DNA from: Schistocerca nitens
Lineage: Eukaryota > Arthropoda > Insecta > Orthoptera > Acrididae
Reading direction: 5' to 3'
Assembly (NCBI RefSeq): GCF_023898315.1
Contig: NC_064621.1
Span: 130,942,521 to 131,006,520, forward strand
Length of the DNA stretch: 64,000 bases
A model generated the notes under the pieces. The model was not told the DNA's origin and did not search any database. It worked only from the letters and a program-made list of their open reading frames with translations. This document shows positions 1 through 9,815 of this stretch, piece after piece. A program made the translations under genes and the position numbers. The first letter of the stretch is position 1. Every line of letters begins with the position of its first letter.

Positions 1-249
1 TCAAAAATAACGAGAAATTTGTTATTTTGTATGTTGTATTAGACTGATTCGATCGATTCTTTCGTAGCTGCGCTGATGAAGATGCACGAAAAATGTCTGT
101 ACAGAGTTGGCCATATCGGAGCTGTCAAAAAATAAATAAAAAAATAAAAAAATAAACTGTGTCTTATTAGTATCGGTGGTAATTTATTTTGTTCAAACAT
201 GAATCACATAATTTGTATTAAATTTAGTATAAGAACGGATTAAAGAACA

Positions 250-545
250 AAAATGTCTTAGGAACATTAGATAGTGCTCTTAGTGAGTCTTCTACGAGTA
301 AAACAATGGTATAAGCGTCTCTCTAAGAAGGCTGTGAAGTCTCTGAAGATGGACGAACCGGTACATCATTAGATGAAGAAATCGAGGAAAAAAGGAAACA
401 AATAATTTAGAACAATCGCCGAATCACAAACAGGGAAGTTGCTAATGATATCAGTGTTTCCCTTCCAGCCTCGAATATTTTTTCGTTTTAATCTGATTTG
501 TAGACTACATTTAGGTTAGGAAAAATTATAAATAAAACATCTGTT
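250..545 (+). pseudogene. mariner-like transposase N-terminal relic
   Basis: Across two frames separated by small indels, the stretch translates to pieces resembling the mariner N-terminal DNA-binding region: VKQWYKRLS near 300-325, then DEEIEEKRKQII and NNRRITNREVANDISVSL near 375-460. These match the usual mariner order of a 'YKWFKRF.EG' segment followed by 'NRRLTIREVA' of the second helix-turn-helix. No catalytic domain follows and there are in-frame stops, so this is a dead 5' fragment. Family assignment rests on motif memory only. Confidence 0.55.
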
Positions 546-729
546 TTGGTTAAGTTTACGAAAAAGGACCGACGCTTTCGAGTGGTTTAGCGTTTATTTA
601 TAAAATATGTGCTGTTTGCTTCTCAGGTACATAGGACTGTGATTGAAGTATTTTGGAGTAGCAGTTAATAATTTCTACGACCACCATAGATTATTGTTTA
701 TTAATTTTAAAGTGGTATCTGTAACAGAC

Positions 730-1053
730 GGCATCGGCCTTGCCGCAGTGGGTACACAGGTTCCCGTGAGATCGCCGAAATTAAGCGCTGTTGGGCGTGG
801 CTGGCACTTGGATGGGTGACCATCCAGCCGCCATGCTCTGTTGCCATTTTCGGGGTGCAATCAGCCTCTTGATGCCAGTTGAGGAGCTATTCGAGTGAAT
901 AGTAGCGGCTTCGGTCAAGAATACCATCTTAACGAGCGGGAGAGCTGTGTGCCTACCCCACGCCCCCCTATCCGCATCCTCCACTGAGGATGACACGGCG
1001 GTCGGATTTTCCCGGTAGGGCACTCGTGGCATGAAGACGGAGTGCTTTTTTTT
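730..1053 (+). mobile_element. 5S-rRNA-derived SINE (SINE3-like)
   Basis: A 324-bp insertion flanked by a perfect 14-bp direct repeat TATCTGTAACAGAC (716-729 and 1054-1067) and ending in a short T-rich run. Its head, about 765-845, resembles 5S rRNA: GATCGCCGAAATTAAGC, then CACTTGGATGGGTGACC, corresponding to the internal promoter (A box, intermediate element, C box) of 5S genes, so RNA polymerase III transcription is expected for an intact copy. The body after 850 is unrelated to 5S. It is a retroposed SINE and not an rRNA gene, because only part of 5S is present and the flanks are target duplications. Confidence 0.85.
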
Positions 1054-1389
1054 TATCTGTAACAGACTGCAAGCACATTTGTCCTGCACAAATCGAACGT
1101 ACAGGGCAAGAGTCATTAAATTTTGGTCTTTGTTTAGGCAATATGTATACTTTACATTCAATCTGTGTTAGTAGAAATGCTTTACGAGTAACACCGCCTT
1201 TCCTTCTGCGAGGGCTCTACCATGCCATTTTACAAGATATATTGCGTTATCCAGTGTTCCATAATAGTAGATTTATTGTAAAATTCAGCGTGGAACTTGT
1301 CCAAAGTTTTTAACGGTCGTGGGAGGCTTTCAGCTGATTTAGACAACAAATAAATGAATTTATCTCTAATAAAATCCCATTATTTCTTC

Positions 1390-1535
1390 AATGCACTTCG
1401 GATGATGAGGACGACGACTACGACAGTCGTGATTCATTGCTAGGAGAATGCTCAACTTCCCATACGACACCAAACAGTGGCAAGAAACTTAGTAGTTTTG
1501 TATTTGTCGATGTAAAATGGAGCAGCAGGAAACTA
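1390..1535 (+). other. Possible acidic coding remnant, unassigned
   Basis: One frame reads SDDEDDDYDSRDSLLGE followed by a Ser/Thr-rich stretch and then FVFVDVKW, ending exactly where the Tc1-like element at 1536 begins. It has coding-like composition (acidic cluster, no stops for about 145 nt), as in N-termini of some transposases, but no domain is recognisable. It could be chance. Confidence 0.2.
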
Positions 1536-2957
1536 CACTCCTGGAAATGGAAAAAAGAACACATTGACACCGGTGTGTCAGACCCACCATACTTGCTCCG
1601 GACACTGCGAGAGGGCTGTACAAGCAATGATCACACGCACGGCACAGCGGACACACCAGGAACCGCGGTGTTGGCCGTCGAATGGCGCTAGCTGCGCAGC
1701 ATTTGTGCACCGCCGCCGTCAGTGTCAGCCAGTTTGCCGTGGCATACGGACCTCCATCGCAGTCTTTAACACTGGTAGCATGCCGCGACAGCGTGGACGT
1801 GAAACGTATGTGCAGTTGACGGACTTTGAGCGAGGGCGTATAGTGGGCATGCGGGAGGCCGGGTGGACGTACCGCCGAATTGCTCAACACGTGGGGCGTG
1901 ACGTGTCCACAGTACATCGATGTTGTCGCCAGTGGTCGGCGGAAGGTGCACGTGCCCGTCGACCTGGGACTGGACTGCAGCGACGCACGGATGCATGCCA
2001 AGACCGTAGGATCCTACGCAGTGCCGTAGGGGACCGCACCGCCACTTCCCAGCAAATTAGGGACACTGTTGCTCCTGGGGTATCGGCGAGGACCATTCGC
2101 AACCGTCTCCATGAAGCTGGGCTACGGTCCCGCACACCGTTAGGCCGTCTTCCGCTCACGCCTCAACATCGTGCAGCCCGCCTCCAGTGGTGTCGCGACA
2201 GGCGTGAATGGAGGGACGAATGGAGACGTGTCGTCTTCAGCGATGAGAGTCGCTTCTGCCTTGGTGCCAATGATGGTCGTATGCGTGTTTGGCGCCGTGC
2301 AGGTGAGCGCCACAATCAGGACTGCATACGACCGAGGCACACAGGGCCAACACCCGGCATCATGGTGTGGGGAGCGATCTCCTACACTGGCCGTACACCA
2401 CTGGTGATCGTCGAGGGGACACTGAATAGTGCACGGTACATCCAAACCGTCATCGAACCCATCGTTCTACCATTCCTAGACCGGCAAGGGAACTTGCTGT
2501 TCCAACAGGACAATGCACGTCCGCATGCATCCCGTGCCACCCAACGTGCTCTAGAAGGTGTAAGTCAACTACCCTGGCCAGCAAGATCTCCGGATCTGTC
2601 CCCCATTGAGCATGTGTGGGACTGGATGAAGCGTCGTCTCACGCGGTCTGCACGTCCAGCACGAACGCTGGTCCAACTGAGGCGCCAGGTGGAAATGGCA
2701 TGGCAAGCCGTTCCACAGGACTACATCCAGCATCTCTACGATCGTCTCCATGGGAGAATAGCAGCCTGCATTGCTGCGAAAGGTGGATATACACTGTACT
2801 AGTGCCGACATTGTGCATGCTCTGTTGCCTGTGTCTATGTGCCTGTGGTTCTGTCAGTGTGATCATGTGATGTATCTGACCCCAGGAATGTGTCAATAAA
2901 GTTTCCCCTTCCTGGGACAATGAATTCACGGTGTTCTTATTTCAATTTCCAGGAGTG
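1536..2957 (+). mobile_element. Tc1-like DNA transposon, family B, copy 1 (structurally complete)
   Basis: A 1422-bp element between TA dinucleotides (1534-1535 and 2958-2959). Imperfect terminal inverted repeats of about 27 bp begin CACTCCTGGAAATGG at the left and read CACTCCTGGAAATTG on the opposite strand at the right. It encodes one uninterrupted transposase (1780-2802). A copy of identical length lies inverted at 5957-7378. With both ends and an open frame, this copy could be autonomous; activity is inferred and untested. Confidence 0.9.
1780..2802 (+). CDS. Tc1/mariner-superfamily transposase, intact (340 aa)
   Basis: This protein would bind the terminal inverted repeats in the nucleus and carry out cut-and-paste transposition into TA sites. 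It begins MPRQRGRETY; the frame is open upstream to 1564, but this ATG aligns with the start in the inverted copy at 7134. Residues about 10-60 and 80-120 form the two helix-turn-helix DNA-binding regions (LTDFERGRIVGMREAG; SARTIRNRL), separated by a basic RRPGTG segment. Catalytic acids by motif are D145 (FSDESRF), D234 (QQDNARPH) and E267 (SPIEHVW). Only 32 residues separate the last two, against 34 in classical Tc1. The length is normal for Tc1 transposases (about 340 aa). No stops or frameshifts were seen. Confidence 0.9.
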   Translation: MPRQRGRETYVQLTDFERGRIVGMREAGWTYRRIAQHVGRDVSTVHRCCRQWSAEGARARRPGTGLQRRTDACQDRRILRSAVGDRTATSQQIRDTVAPGVSARTIRNRLHEAGLRSRTPLGRLPLTPQHRAARLQWCRDRREWRDEWRRVVFSDESRFCLGANDGRMRVWRRAGERHNQDCIRPRHTGPTPGIMVWGAISYTGRTPLVIVEGTLNSARYIQTVIEPIVLPFLDRQGNLLFQQDNARPHASRATQRALEGVSQLPWPARSPDLSPIEHVWDWMKRRLTRSARPARTLVQLRRQVEMAWQAVPQDYIQHLYDRLHGRIAACIAAKGGYTLY

Positions 2958-3054
2958 TATATGAAGAACAGCACAGCAGTACCTGGAAGATAGAAAGAAG
3001 GGGAGTGAGTGGGATGGAGAGGTGGGGGGAAGGGAGAGGGGAGGGGAAGGAAGT

Positions 3055-3680
3055 GAAAGAGTTGCGGCTGCCTGGAGGCGGGGCGTAAAATCGAATTGCT
3101 ACCGCCATCGTATCGGCTGTCTGAACGGCGAGATACGTAGCGGGCGGCGGTTCGGCCGACATGCCGCGCTCCCTGGGGCAGGAGCTGGGCTCGACTCCTG
3201 CTGGCGGCGCGACTTCCCGCAGTAACGCGGTTATCGGCCGAGGGAAAAGGGATAGCGCGTCGACCCGCCTTCCCTCGGGGAATTTAAATATTTATATTGG
3301 CGCAGAAAGAAATTCAAAGGCATCCGTGCGAGAGCGGACGGCCCTAACACAATAAGTCGCGGAGACCGCGCCGCCGCCGCCACAGCCGAGCCGCACCGGC
3401 ACAGAATTTGTAATACGCGGGCCCAGGGCCAGAGGCGTGAAGGGGCCAATTTCTGCGGGAGACACCGAGGAACTGCGAAGGAAGGGAGAGAGAGAGAGAG
3501 AGAGAGCAGCGTGGCGCGCTCAAAGGCAATTTGGAGCCCGTGGACCCCTCCTTAACATTCACGATGGGCTCCACGGCCTTAACTGTACGAAATAACGGCT
3601 CTCGTTGATCAAAGGCGACGGAATAAGAATTGGTCTAGCAGCGGCGCCGCCCAGACTGGGCGATGAGTGTGGGGGAGGGG
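3055..3680. other. GC/CpG-rich island
   Basis: A GC- and CpG-rich stretch in AT-richer surroundings, with runs such as GCCGCCGCCGCC (about 3370), a GA microsatellite near 3488-3507, and a TCF/LEF-like site GATCAAAGG near 3608. No long frame with recognisable protein was found. It could be a promoter- or enhancer-type unmethylated island; there is no direct evidence of function. Confidence 0.4.
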
Positions 3681-4149
3681 GCGACAAAAACTTTGGAGAT
3701 CATCAGACGGTCGTTAGAAAAACAAGCCGTTAGAACTAAAGCAGGTACTCGGCGTGAATGCTAACTACGGCGCACACTTATTGACACCTGTAACTAAGAC
3801 GTGTCTGACCGCAGCGTTCAGAAGAGGGACTCTGCGGGAATACTAGTCCATTCCTCGGCAACAAAGTAGAAATAACATGGTAATCAGAGAAATTTAATCA
3901 TATTCTCCTCACATATCTCGTGCCCTGTTCACTGCGTTTACGTGCCGAGCAATGTGGTAGAGTGATAACGGGAACAGCCTCTATTCCGGAGGACTGCGGT
4001 TCAGTTCTCCGTCCTGCTATCCACATTTAACGTTTTCCCGTTTTTAGGACTCATAGATTTGCAAAAAATTGGTCTTTAATATAATTCTCGGTACTATCTA
4101 CACTCATCGACAAAATGAACTTAGCATTACAACTGATAACGACCTAATA

Positions 4150-5478
4150 CACTACTGGCCATTAAAATTGTTACACCAAGAAGAAATGCAGAGGGTAAAC
4201 GGGTATTTTCACGCAATTTGGGTGCATAGATCCTGAGAAATCATTACCCAGAATCTGGCCGTAACAACCACCTTGATACGCCTGGGCATTGAGTCAAACA
4301 GAGCTTCGATGGCGTGTACAGGTACAGCTGCCCACGCAGCTTCAACTTGATACCGCAGTTCATCAAGAGCAGTGACTGGCGTATTGACAAGCCAGTTGCT
4401 CGGCCACTATTGATCAGACGTTTTCAATTGGTGAGAGATCTGGAGAATGTGCTGGCCCGGGTAGCAGTCGAACATTTTCTGTATCCAGAAAGGCCCGTAC
4501 AGGACCTGCAACATGCGGTCGTGCATTATCCTGCCGAAATGTAGGGTTTCGCAGGGATCGAATGAAGGGTAGAGACACGGGTCATAACACATCTGAAATG
4601 TAACGTCTACTGTTCAAAGTGCCGTCAATACGAACAAGCGGTGACCGAGACGTGTAACCAATGGCACCCCGTACCATCACGCCGGGTGATACGCCAGTAT
4701 GGCGATGACGAATACACGCTTCCAATGTGCGTTCACCGCGATGTCGCCAAACACCGATGCGACCTTCACGATTCTGTAAACAGAACCTGTGTTCATCCGA
4801 AAAAATGACGTTTTGCCATTCGTGCACCCAGGTTCGTCGTTGAGTACACCATCGGAGGCGCTCATGTCTGTGATGCAGCGTCAAAGGTATCAGCAGCCAT
4901 GGTCTCCGAGCTGATAGTCCATGCATTGCAGATGGTTGTTGTCTTGCAAATGTCCCCATCTGTTGACTCAGAGGTCGAGACGTGGCTGCACGATCCATTA
5001 CAGCCATGCGGATAAGATGCCTGTCATCTCGTCTGCTAGTTATAAGAGGCCGTTGGGATCCAGCACGGCGCTCCGTATTAGACTCCTGATCCCACCGATT
5101 CCATATTCTGCTAACAGTCATTGGATCTCGACCAACGCGAGCAGCAATGTCGCGATACGATAAACCGCTATCGCGATAGGCTACAATCCGACCTTTATCA
5201 AAGTCGGAAACGTGATGGTACGCATTTCTCCTCCTTACATGAGGCATCACAACAACGTTTCACCAGGCAACACCGGTCAACTGCTGTTTGTGTATGAGAA
5301 ATCGGTTGGTAACTTTCCTCATATCAGGCCGTTGTAGGTGTCGCCACCGGCTCCAACCTTGTGTGAATGCTCTGAAAATCTAATCATTTGCATATCACAG
5401 CATCTTCTTCCTGTCGGTTAAATTTCGCGCCTGTAGCACGTCATCTTCGTGGGGTAGCAATTTTAATGGCCAGTAGTG
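4150..5478 (-). mobile_element. Tc1-like DD34E transposon, family Tc1-A, copy 1 (decayed)
   Basis: The element lies between TA sites 4148-4149 and 5479-5480, with inverted termini starting CACTACTGGCCATTAAAATT. At 1329 bp it is shorter than the ~1405-bp copies because of small deletions, notably near the left end. Five other copies lie at 14114, 18891, 37823, 46719 and 57947. Confidence 0.9.
4241..5247 (-). pseudogene. Tc1-A transposase pseudogene
   Basis: The frame starts MPHVRRRNAYHHVSDF at 5247 and is open to 4585, covering both helix-turn-helix regions and the first catalytic Asp (FSDEHRF). A TGA at 4582-4584 replaces an Arg CGA codon (CpG decay). Downstream, the second Asp (DNARPH) and the Glu (SPIENV) remain in frame, followed by a Trp-to-TGA stop near 4396 and a 2-bp deletion (frameshift) near 4388. 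Confidence 0.85.
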
Positions 5479-5956
5479 TAGTAGAAGAGGACGAATTTGC
5501 TTCTTCGGAAGAAAAAAAAGGCATGATGAACTAGAAAAGGAGCTCGTAAGAAGCAGACTAATATAGGATAACAAATCATTCCGGAGCTAATCTGTACAGC
5601 TTCACCGGACAGATTCGGCTGTGGGTGATTCACTTACAAGATTTAAAGCGAATGTAAAATAATGCATAAGAATGCTGTACAATGTCATAGAGCTGTCAAG
5701 AGTATTGTTTCATAAGAGAAACGTGAGAGTGAAATGTGTCTTAAAATGGCTTCACCACGCTTACGATAGCCTAATGAACTGTGTTTAATCAGACGACGTA
5801 ATTTTAAATACTGCCAGCTGCGTACAACCAGTCTGGGTCGAGTGGTTAGATCGCACATGAAGAAATCTTTTACGTACTTCGTTAATAGAGCAGTCATCAT
5901 ACCTCAGTTCGGCCAATTGGCAAGTGGCAGACGTAACATTATGACTACCATAACTA

Positions 5957-7378
5957 CACTCCTGGAAATTGAAATAAGAACACCGTGAATTCATTGTCCC
6001 AGGAAGGGGAAACTTTATTGACACATTCCTGGGGTCAGATACATCACATGATCACACTGACAGAACCACAGGCACATAGACACAGGCAACAGAGCATGCA
6101 CAATGTCGGCACTAGTACAGTGTATATCCACCTTTTGCAGCAATGCAGGCTGCTATTCTCCCATGGAGACGATCGTAGAGATGCTGGATGTAGTCCTGTG
6201 GAACGGCTTGCCATGCCATTTCCACCTGGCGCCTCAGTTGGACCAGCGTTCGTGCTGGACTTGCAGACCGCGTGAGACGACGCTTCATCCAGTCCCAAAC
6301 ATGCTCAATGGGGGACAGATCCGGAGATCTTGCTGGCCAGGGTAGTTGACTTACACCTTCTAGAGCACGTTGGGTGGCACGGGATACATGCGGACGTGCA
6401 TTGTCCTGTTGGAACAGCAAGTTCCCTTGCCGGTCTAGGAATGGTAGAACGATGGGTTCGATGATGGTTTGGATTTACCGTGCACTATTCAGTGTCCCCT
6501 CGACGATCACCAGTGGTGTACGGCCAGTGTAGGAGATCACTCCCCACACCATGATGCCGGGTGTTGGCCCTGTGTGCCTCGGTCGTATGCAGTCCTGATT
6601 GTGGCGCTCACCTGCACGGCGCCAAACACGCATACGACCATCATTGGCACCAAGGCAGAAGCGACTCTCATCGCTGAAGACGACACGTCTCCATTCGTCC
6701 CTCCATTCACGCCTGTCGCGACACCACTGGAGGCGGGCTGCACGATGTTGGGGCGTGAGCGGAAGACGGCCTAACGGTGTGCGGGACCGTAGCCCAGCTT
6801 CATGGAGACGGTTGCGAATGGTCCTCGCCGATACCCCAGGAGCAACAGTGTCCCTAATTTGCTGGGAAGTGGCGGTGCGGTCCCCTACGGCACTGCGTAG
6901 GATCCTACGGTCTTGGCGTGCATCCGTGCGTCGCTGCGGTCCGGTCCCAGGTCGACGGGCACGTGCACCTTCCGCCGACCACTGGCGACAACATTGATGT
7001 ACTGTGGAGACCTCACGCCCCACGTGTTGAGCAATTCGGCGGTACGTCCACCCGGCCTCCCGCATGCCCACTATACGCCCTCACTCAAAGTCCGTCAACT
7101 GCACATACAGTTCACGTCCACGCTGTCGCGGCATGCTGCCAGTGTTAAAGACTGCGATGGAGCTCCGTATGCCACGGCAAACTGGCTGACACTGACGGCG
7201 GCGGTGCACAAATGCTGCGCAGCTAGCGCCATTCGACGGCCAAAACCGCGGTTCCTGGTGTGTCCGCTGTGCCGTGCGTGTGATCATTGCTTGTACAGCC
7301 CTCTCGCAGTGTCCGGAGCAAGTATGGTGGGTCTGACACACCGGTGTCAATGTGTTCTTTTTTCCATTTCCAGGAGTG
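5957..7378 (-). mobile_element. Tc1-like DNA transposon, family B, copy 2 (inverted, inactivated)
   Basis: Exactly 1422 bp between TA sites 5955-5956 and 7379-7380, the same length as copy 1, in opposite orientation about 3 kb away. It is highly similar to copy 1 by eye along its whole length. The two copies therefore form a long inverted repeat across 1536-7378. Confidence 0.9.
6112..7134 (-). pseudogene. Family B transposase, two nonsense mutations
   Basis: It aligns codon-for-codon with the intact 340-aa transposase at 1780-2802. Two stops break it: TGA at 7081-7083 (Arg CGA in copy 1, a CpG transition) and TAA at 6475-6477 (Tyr TAC in copy 1). No frameshift was seen. All three catalytic acids and the 32-residue D-to-E spacing are kept. 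Confidence 0.88.
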
Positions 7379-7380
7379 TA

Positions 7381-8307
7381 GATTCGAGGGTGTATGACTG
7401 TCTCCAAATGGAAGTAAATCCAGGACGTTGACAAGCAGTTTTGCGAAATGGCCCAATATGTCGCGAAGACTCCTGCGTTTTCTTTGCAAGTAATTTTTCA
7501 AGAACTAAACATTAAAACTCTTTATTTTCACAGCCGTGAAAAAAATTGGGTAGATTGCAAGATTATAGATGACAAACAGCTACCTGAGGAAAACACACGA
7601 CTAATCAAAACTGATAACGGCAAGGTTTCGTAAGATTCCAAGTTTTGCAGTCGGTATAAAATGTAGGCCAATGTAAGGCGCACAACGCAGTGGAAATGGA
7701 AGTGCACAGGTACTGGACTATAGCATTAATGAGCGACACTTTCAATCGTGTCAAAAGGAATACCAGGAAGTAACTATATGCGTGGTTTACTACATATGAA
7801 GCGGAACGATACTGCGGAATTACACTTAACTGCCTAGATCACACTATGGAAAGCCGTCATGAGGATCTCTTCTGAAGCTGTACATATGACTTGAGAGAAT
7901 ACAGAAATGACTGAAATCGATGACGAAACTCTTATGCCTCTTCTTAAAGGCATCCTCCGTTTCTCTCTTTTTAGCAGTTTACTTCCTGGTGTGTGAAACT
8001 GTCTTCATTTCGATCTACACCCTAGAACAGTATATAAAAATCACTGTGTAACTGCAACCCTATCAGTGTAATACACACAGCATTACAAGCTATGAAGTAT
8101 TTTGCTCGTCAATAGTTCATGGACAATACTAAACGTTATAACGCCCACAATAAATGTCAGTCAAGTATTCAGTCACCGATTGTCCAATATTTATTTGTTT
8201 GTTGCTACTTTAGTCTATTTTGTTGCTTCTGAAACAGACCAAGTGTTGCACAAGTAATTATATGTACAACGCGTATTTAAATAACATTTGAAATGTGTTA
8301 GTATATC
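7381..8307. other. Interval with no recognised feature
   Basis: AT-rich sequence with only short frames; nothing assignable was seen on either strand. Confidence 0.5.
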
Positions 8308-8318
8308 TCAACATAAGA

Positions 8319-8476
8319 TGCGACTGATCCCGGTGGAGGCTCGAGTCCTCCCTCGGGCATGAGTGTGTGTGTGTGTTTGTCCTTAGGTTAATTTAGGTTA
8401 AGCAGTGTGTAAGCTTAGGGACAGATGACCTTAGCAGTTAAGTCCCATAAGATTTCGCACACATTTGAATATTTTT
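8319..8476 (+). mobile_element. SINE-B, 5'-truncated
   Basis: It carries the B-box region (GGCTCGAGTCCTCCCTCGG), the shared body (TTTGTCCTTAGGTTAATTT) and the hairpin region (GGGACAGATGACC to AAGTCCC). The tRNA-like head upstream is lost. It is flanked by an 11-bp duplication TCAACATAAGA (8308-8318, 8477-8487), so truncation happened at insertion, as for 5'-truncated LINE-mobilised copies. Confidence 0.8.
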
Positions 8477-8795
8477 TCAACATAAGAAAATTTTACGAAA
8501 TAAAATGGAATAGGTACGTCTGAAGAGGACTTGAGAGAGCAAGAAAGGAAAAGAAAGAATAATTACATCCAGAGAAAAAGATATGTGTGTACTTAATACG
8601 GTTTGGCCGTCTGGCGTGCTTCTGGAATGCAGAATGCACACTAAATCCTAATATGACAATGTACTACTTCCCATTACTAAACGTTATTTATAATTCAACA
8701 TTCTACATTACACTAAACACCGCCGCATTGCACCGCAATTCACTACTATGTTAGAAATTAGGTACTGAAGTCCTGCTTCTCTCATTTGTTCTAGA

Positions 8796-8908
8796 TTTCT
8801 AGCTCCTGATTAGGAAGTTTGCTGTCATGGTACTTTTTTTTTCTTTTCCCTTTTGAAGCTGTCGACATTGGCAGGGAAATGACTTTCAGGGTCTTTGGAA
8901 ATCCTTAC
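8796..8908 (+). repeat. Direct repeat, left copy (partner 9698-9815)
   Basis: About 113 bp running from TTTCTAGCTCCTGATTAGG through a T-rich run to CAGGGTCTTTGGAAA is repeated in the same orientation about 900 bp away at 9698-9815 with few changes. The interval contains SINE insertions. It probably reflects a local segmental duplication; the ends are diffuse. Confidence 0.75.
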
Positions 8909-9243
8909 AGGTCCTCCCTGCGGCTCATACTCCAGTGATGTATTGTGTACTTTCTTTACTTTCTTGTCAGTGGCTCCAATTTTCGAACACCCTTGACGTG
9001 TACCGTTCTCAAGAGAAGTAAAAACAAGAGCAGAGCCTCCATTGCTTCACTATTGCAATCGGAGCACCAGACATCTGATAAGCTTTCACCAGCTATATAT
9101 CAACTAAAGTTGGCGATGCGTCGTCCAAAACAAATTTCTCTGTAGTGGCGCATTAGTCCAGTACACAAATACAAATACTATCCCTTTAAAAAACCGTATA
9201 GACAATATCACCTACTGACTGTGTTGACATTCGTATTATGTTT

Positions 9244-9477
9244 CTACCGATCGAGGTGGCGCAGTGGTTAGCACACTGGACTCGCATTCGGAAGGACGAC
9301 GGTTCAATCCCGCGTCCGCCCATCCTGATTTAGGCTTTCCGTGATTTCCCCAAATCTCTTCAGGCAAATGCCGGGATGGTTCCTTTGAAAAGGACACAAC
9401 CGACTTCCTTCCCTAATCGGATGAGACCGATGACCTCGCAGTTTGGTCTCCTCCCCCAACACAACAACAACAACAAC
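9244..9477 (+). mobile_element. SINE-D, tRNA-derived with CAA-repeat tail
   Basis: The head is tRNA-like: GAGGTGGCGCAGTGGTTAGC resembles an A-box arm and GGTTCAATCCC a B box. The body (about 9325-9460) differs from SINE-A, B and C, and the 3' end is a CAA microsatellite. A 9-bp duplication ATTATGTTT flanks it (9235-9243 and 9478-9486). The tail resembles that of the RTE LINE at 29430-32720, its probable source of reverse transcriptase. Confidence 0.8.
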
Positions 9478-9486
9478 ATTATGTTT

Positions 9487-9688
9487 TGCCGGCCGCGGTG
9501 CTCTAGCGGTTCTAGGCGCTCAGTCCGGAACCGCAGGACTGCTACGGTCGCAGGTTCGAATCCTGCCTCGGGCATGGATGTGTGTGATGTCCTTAGGTTA
9601 GTTAGGTTTAAGTAGTTCTAAGTTCTAGGGGACTGATGACCACAGATGTTAAGTCCCATAGTGCTCAGAGCCATTTGAACCATTTTTG
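9487..9688 (+). mobile_element. SINE-A, full length
   Basis: The tRNA-like head starts GCCGGCCGCGG, with A-box-like and B-box (GGTTCGAATCC) sequences, then the shared body (ATGTCCTTAGGTTAGTTAGG; GGGGACTGATGACC to AAGTCCC) ending GAGCCATTTGAACCA. It is flanked by the 12-bp duplication AACATTATGTTT (9475-9486, 9689-9700), which overlaps the 3' target duplication of SINE-D. It therefore inserted after SINE-D. Confidence 0.9.
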
Positions 9689-9697
9689 AACATTATG

Positions 9698-9815
9698 TTT
9701 CTAGCTCCTGATTAGGAATTTTGCTGCCATGGTACATTTTTTTTTTTTTCTTTTCCCTTTTGAAGTTGTCGACATTGGCAGGGAAATGACTTTCAGGGTC
9801 TTTGGAAAACCTTAC
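9698..9815 (+). repeat. Direct repeat, right copy (partner 8796-8908)
   Basis: Second copy of the ~115-bp direct repeat, starting within the SINE-A target duplication; see the left copy. Confidence 0.75.

Noticed and set aside
765-845. 5S rRNA gene
   Set aside because: Only part of the 5S sequence is present, within a 324-bp unit flanked by target duplications; it is a SINE.
9640-9670. Hammerhead ribozyme in the SINE body, suggested by CTGATGA
   Set aside because: The required GAAA and the third helix are absent; CTGATGA is part of a simple GGGACT/AGTCCC hairpin.
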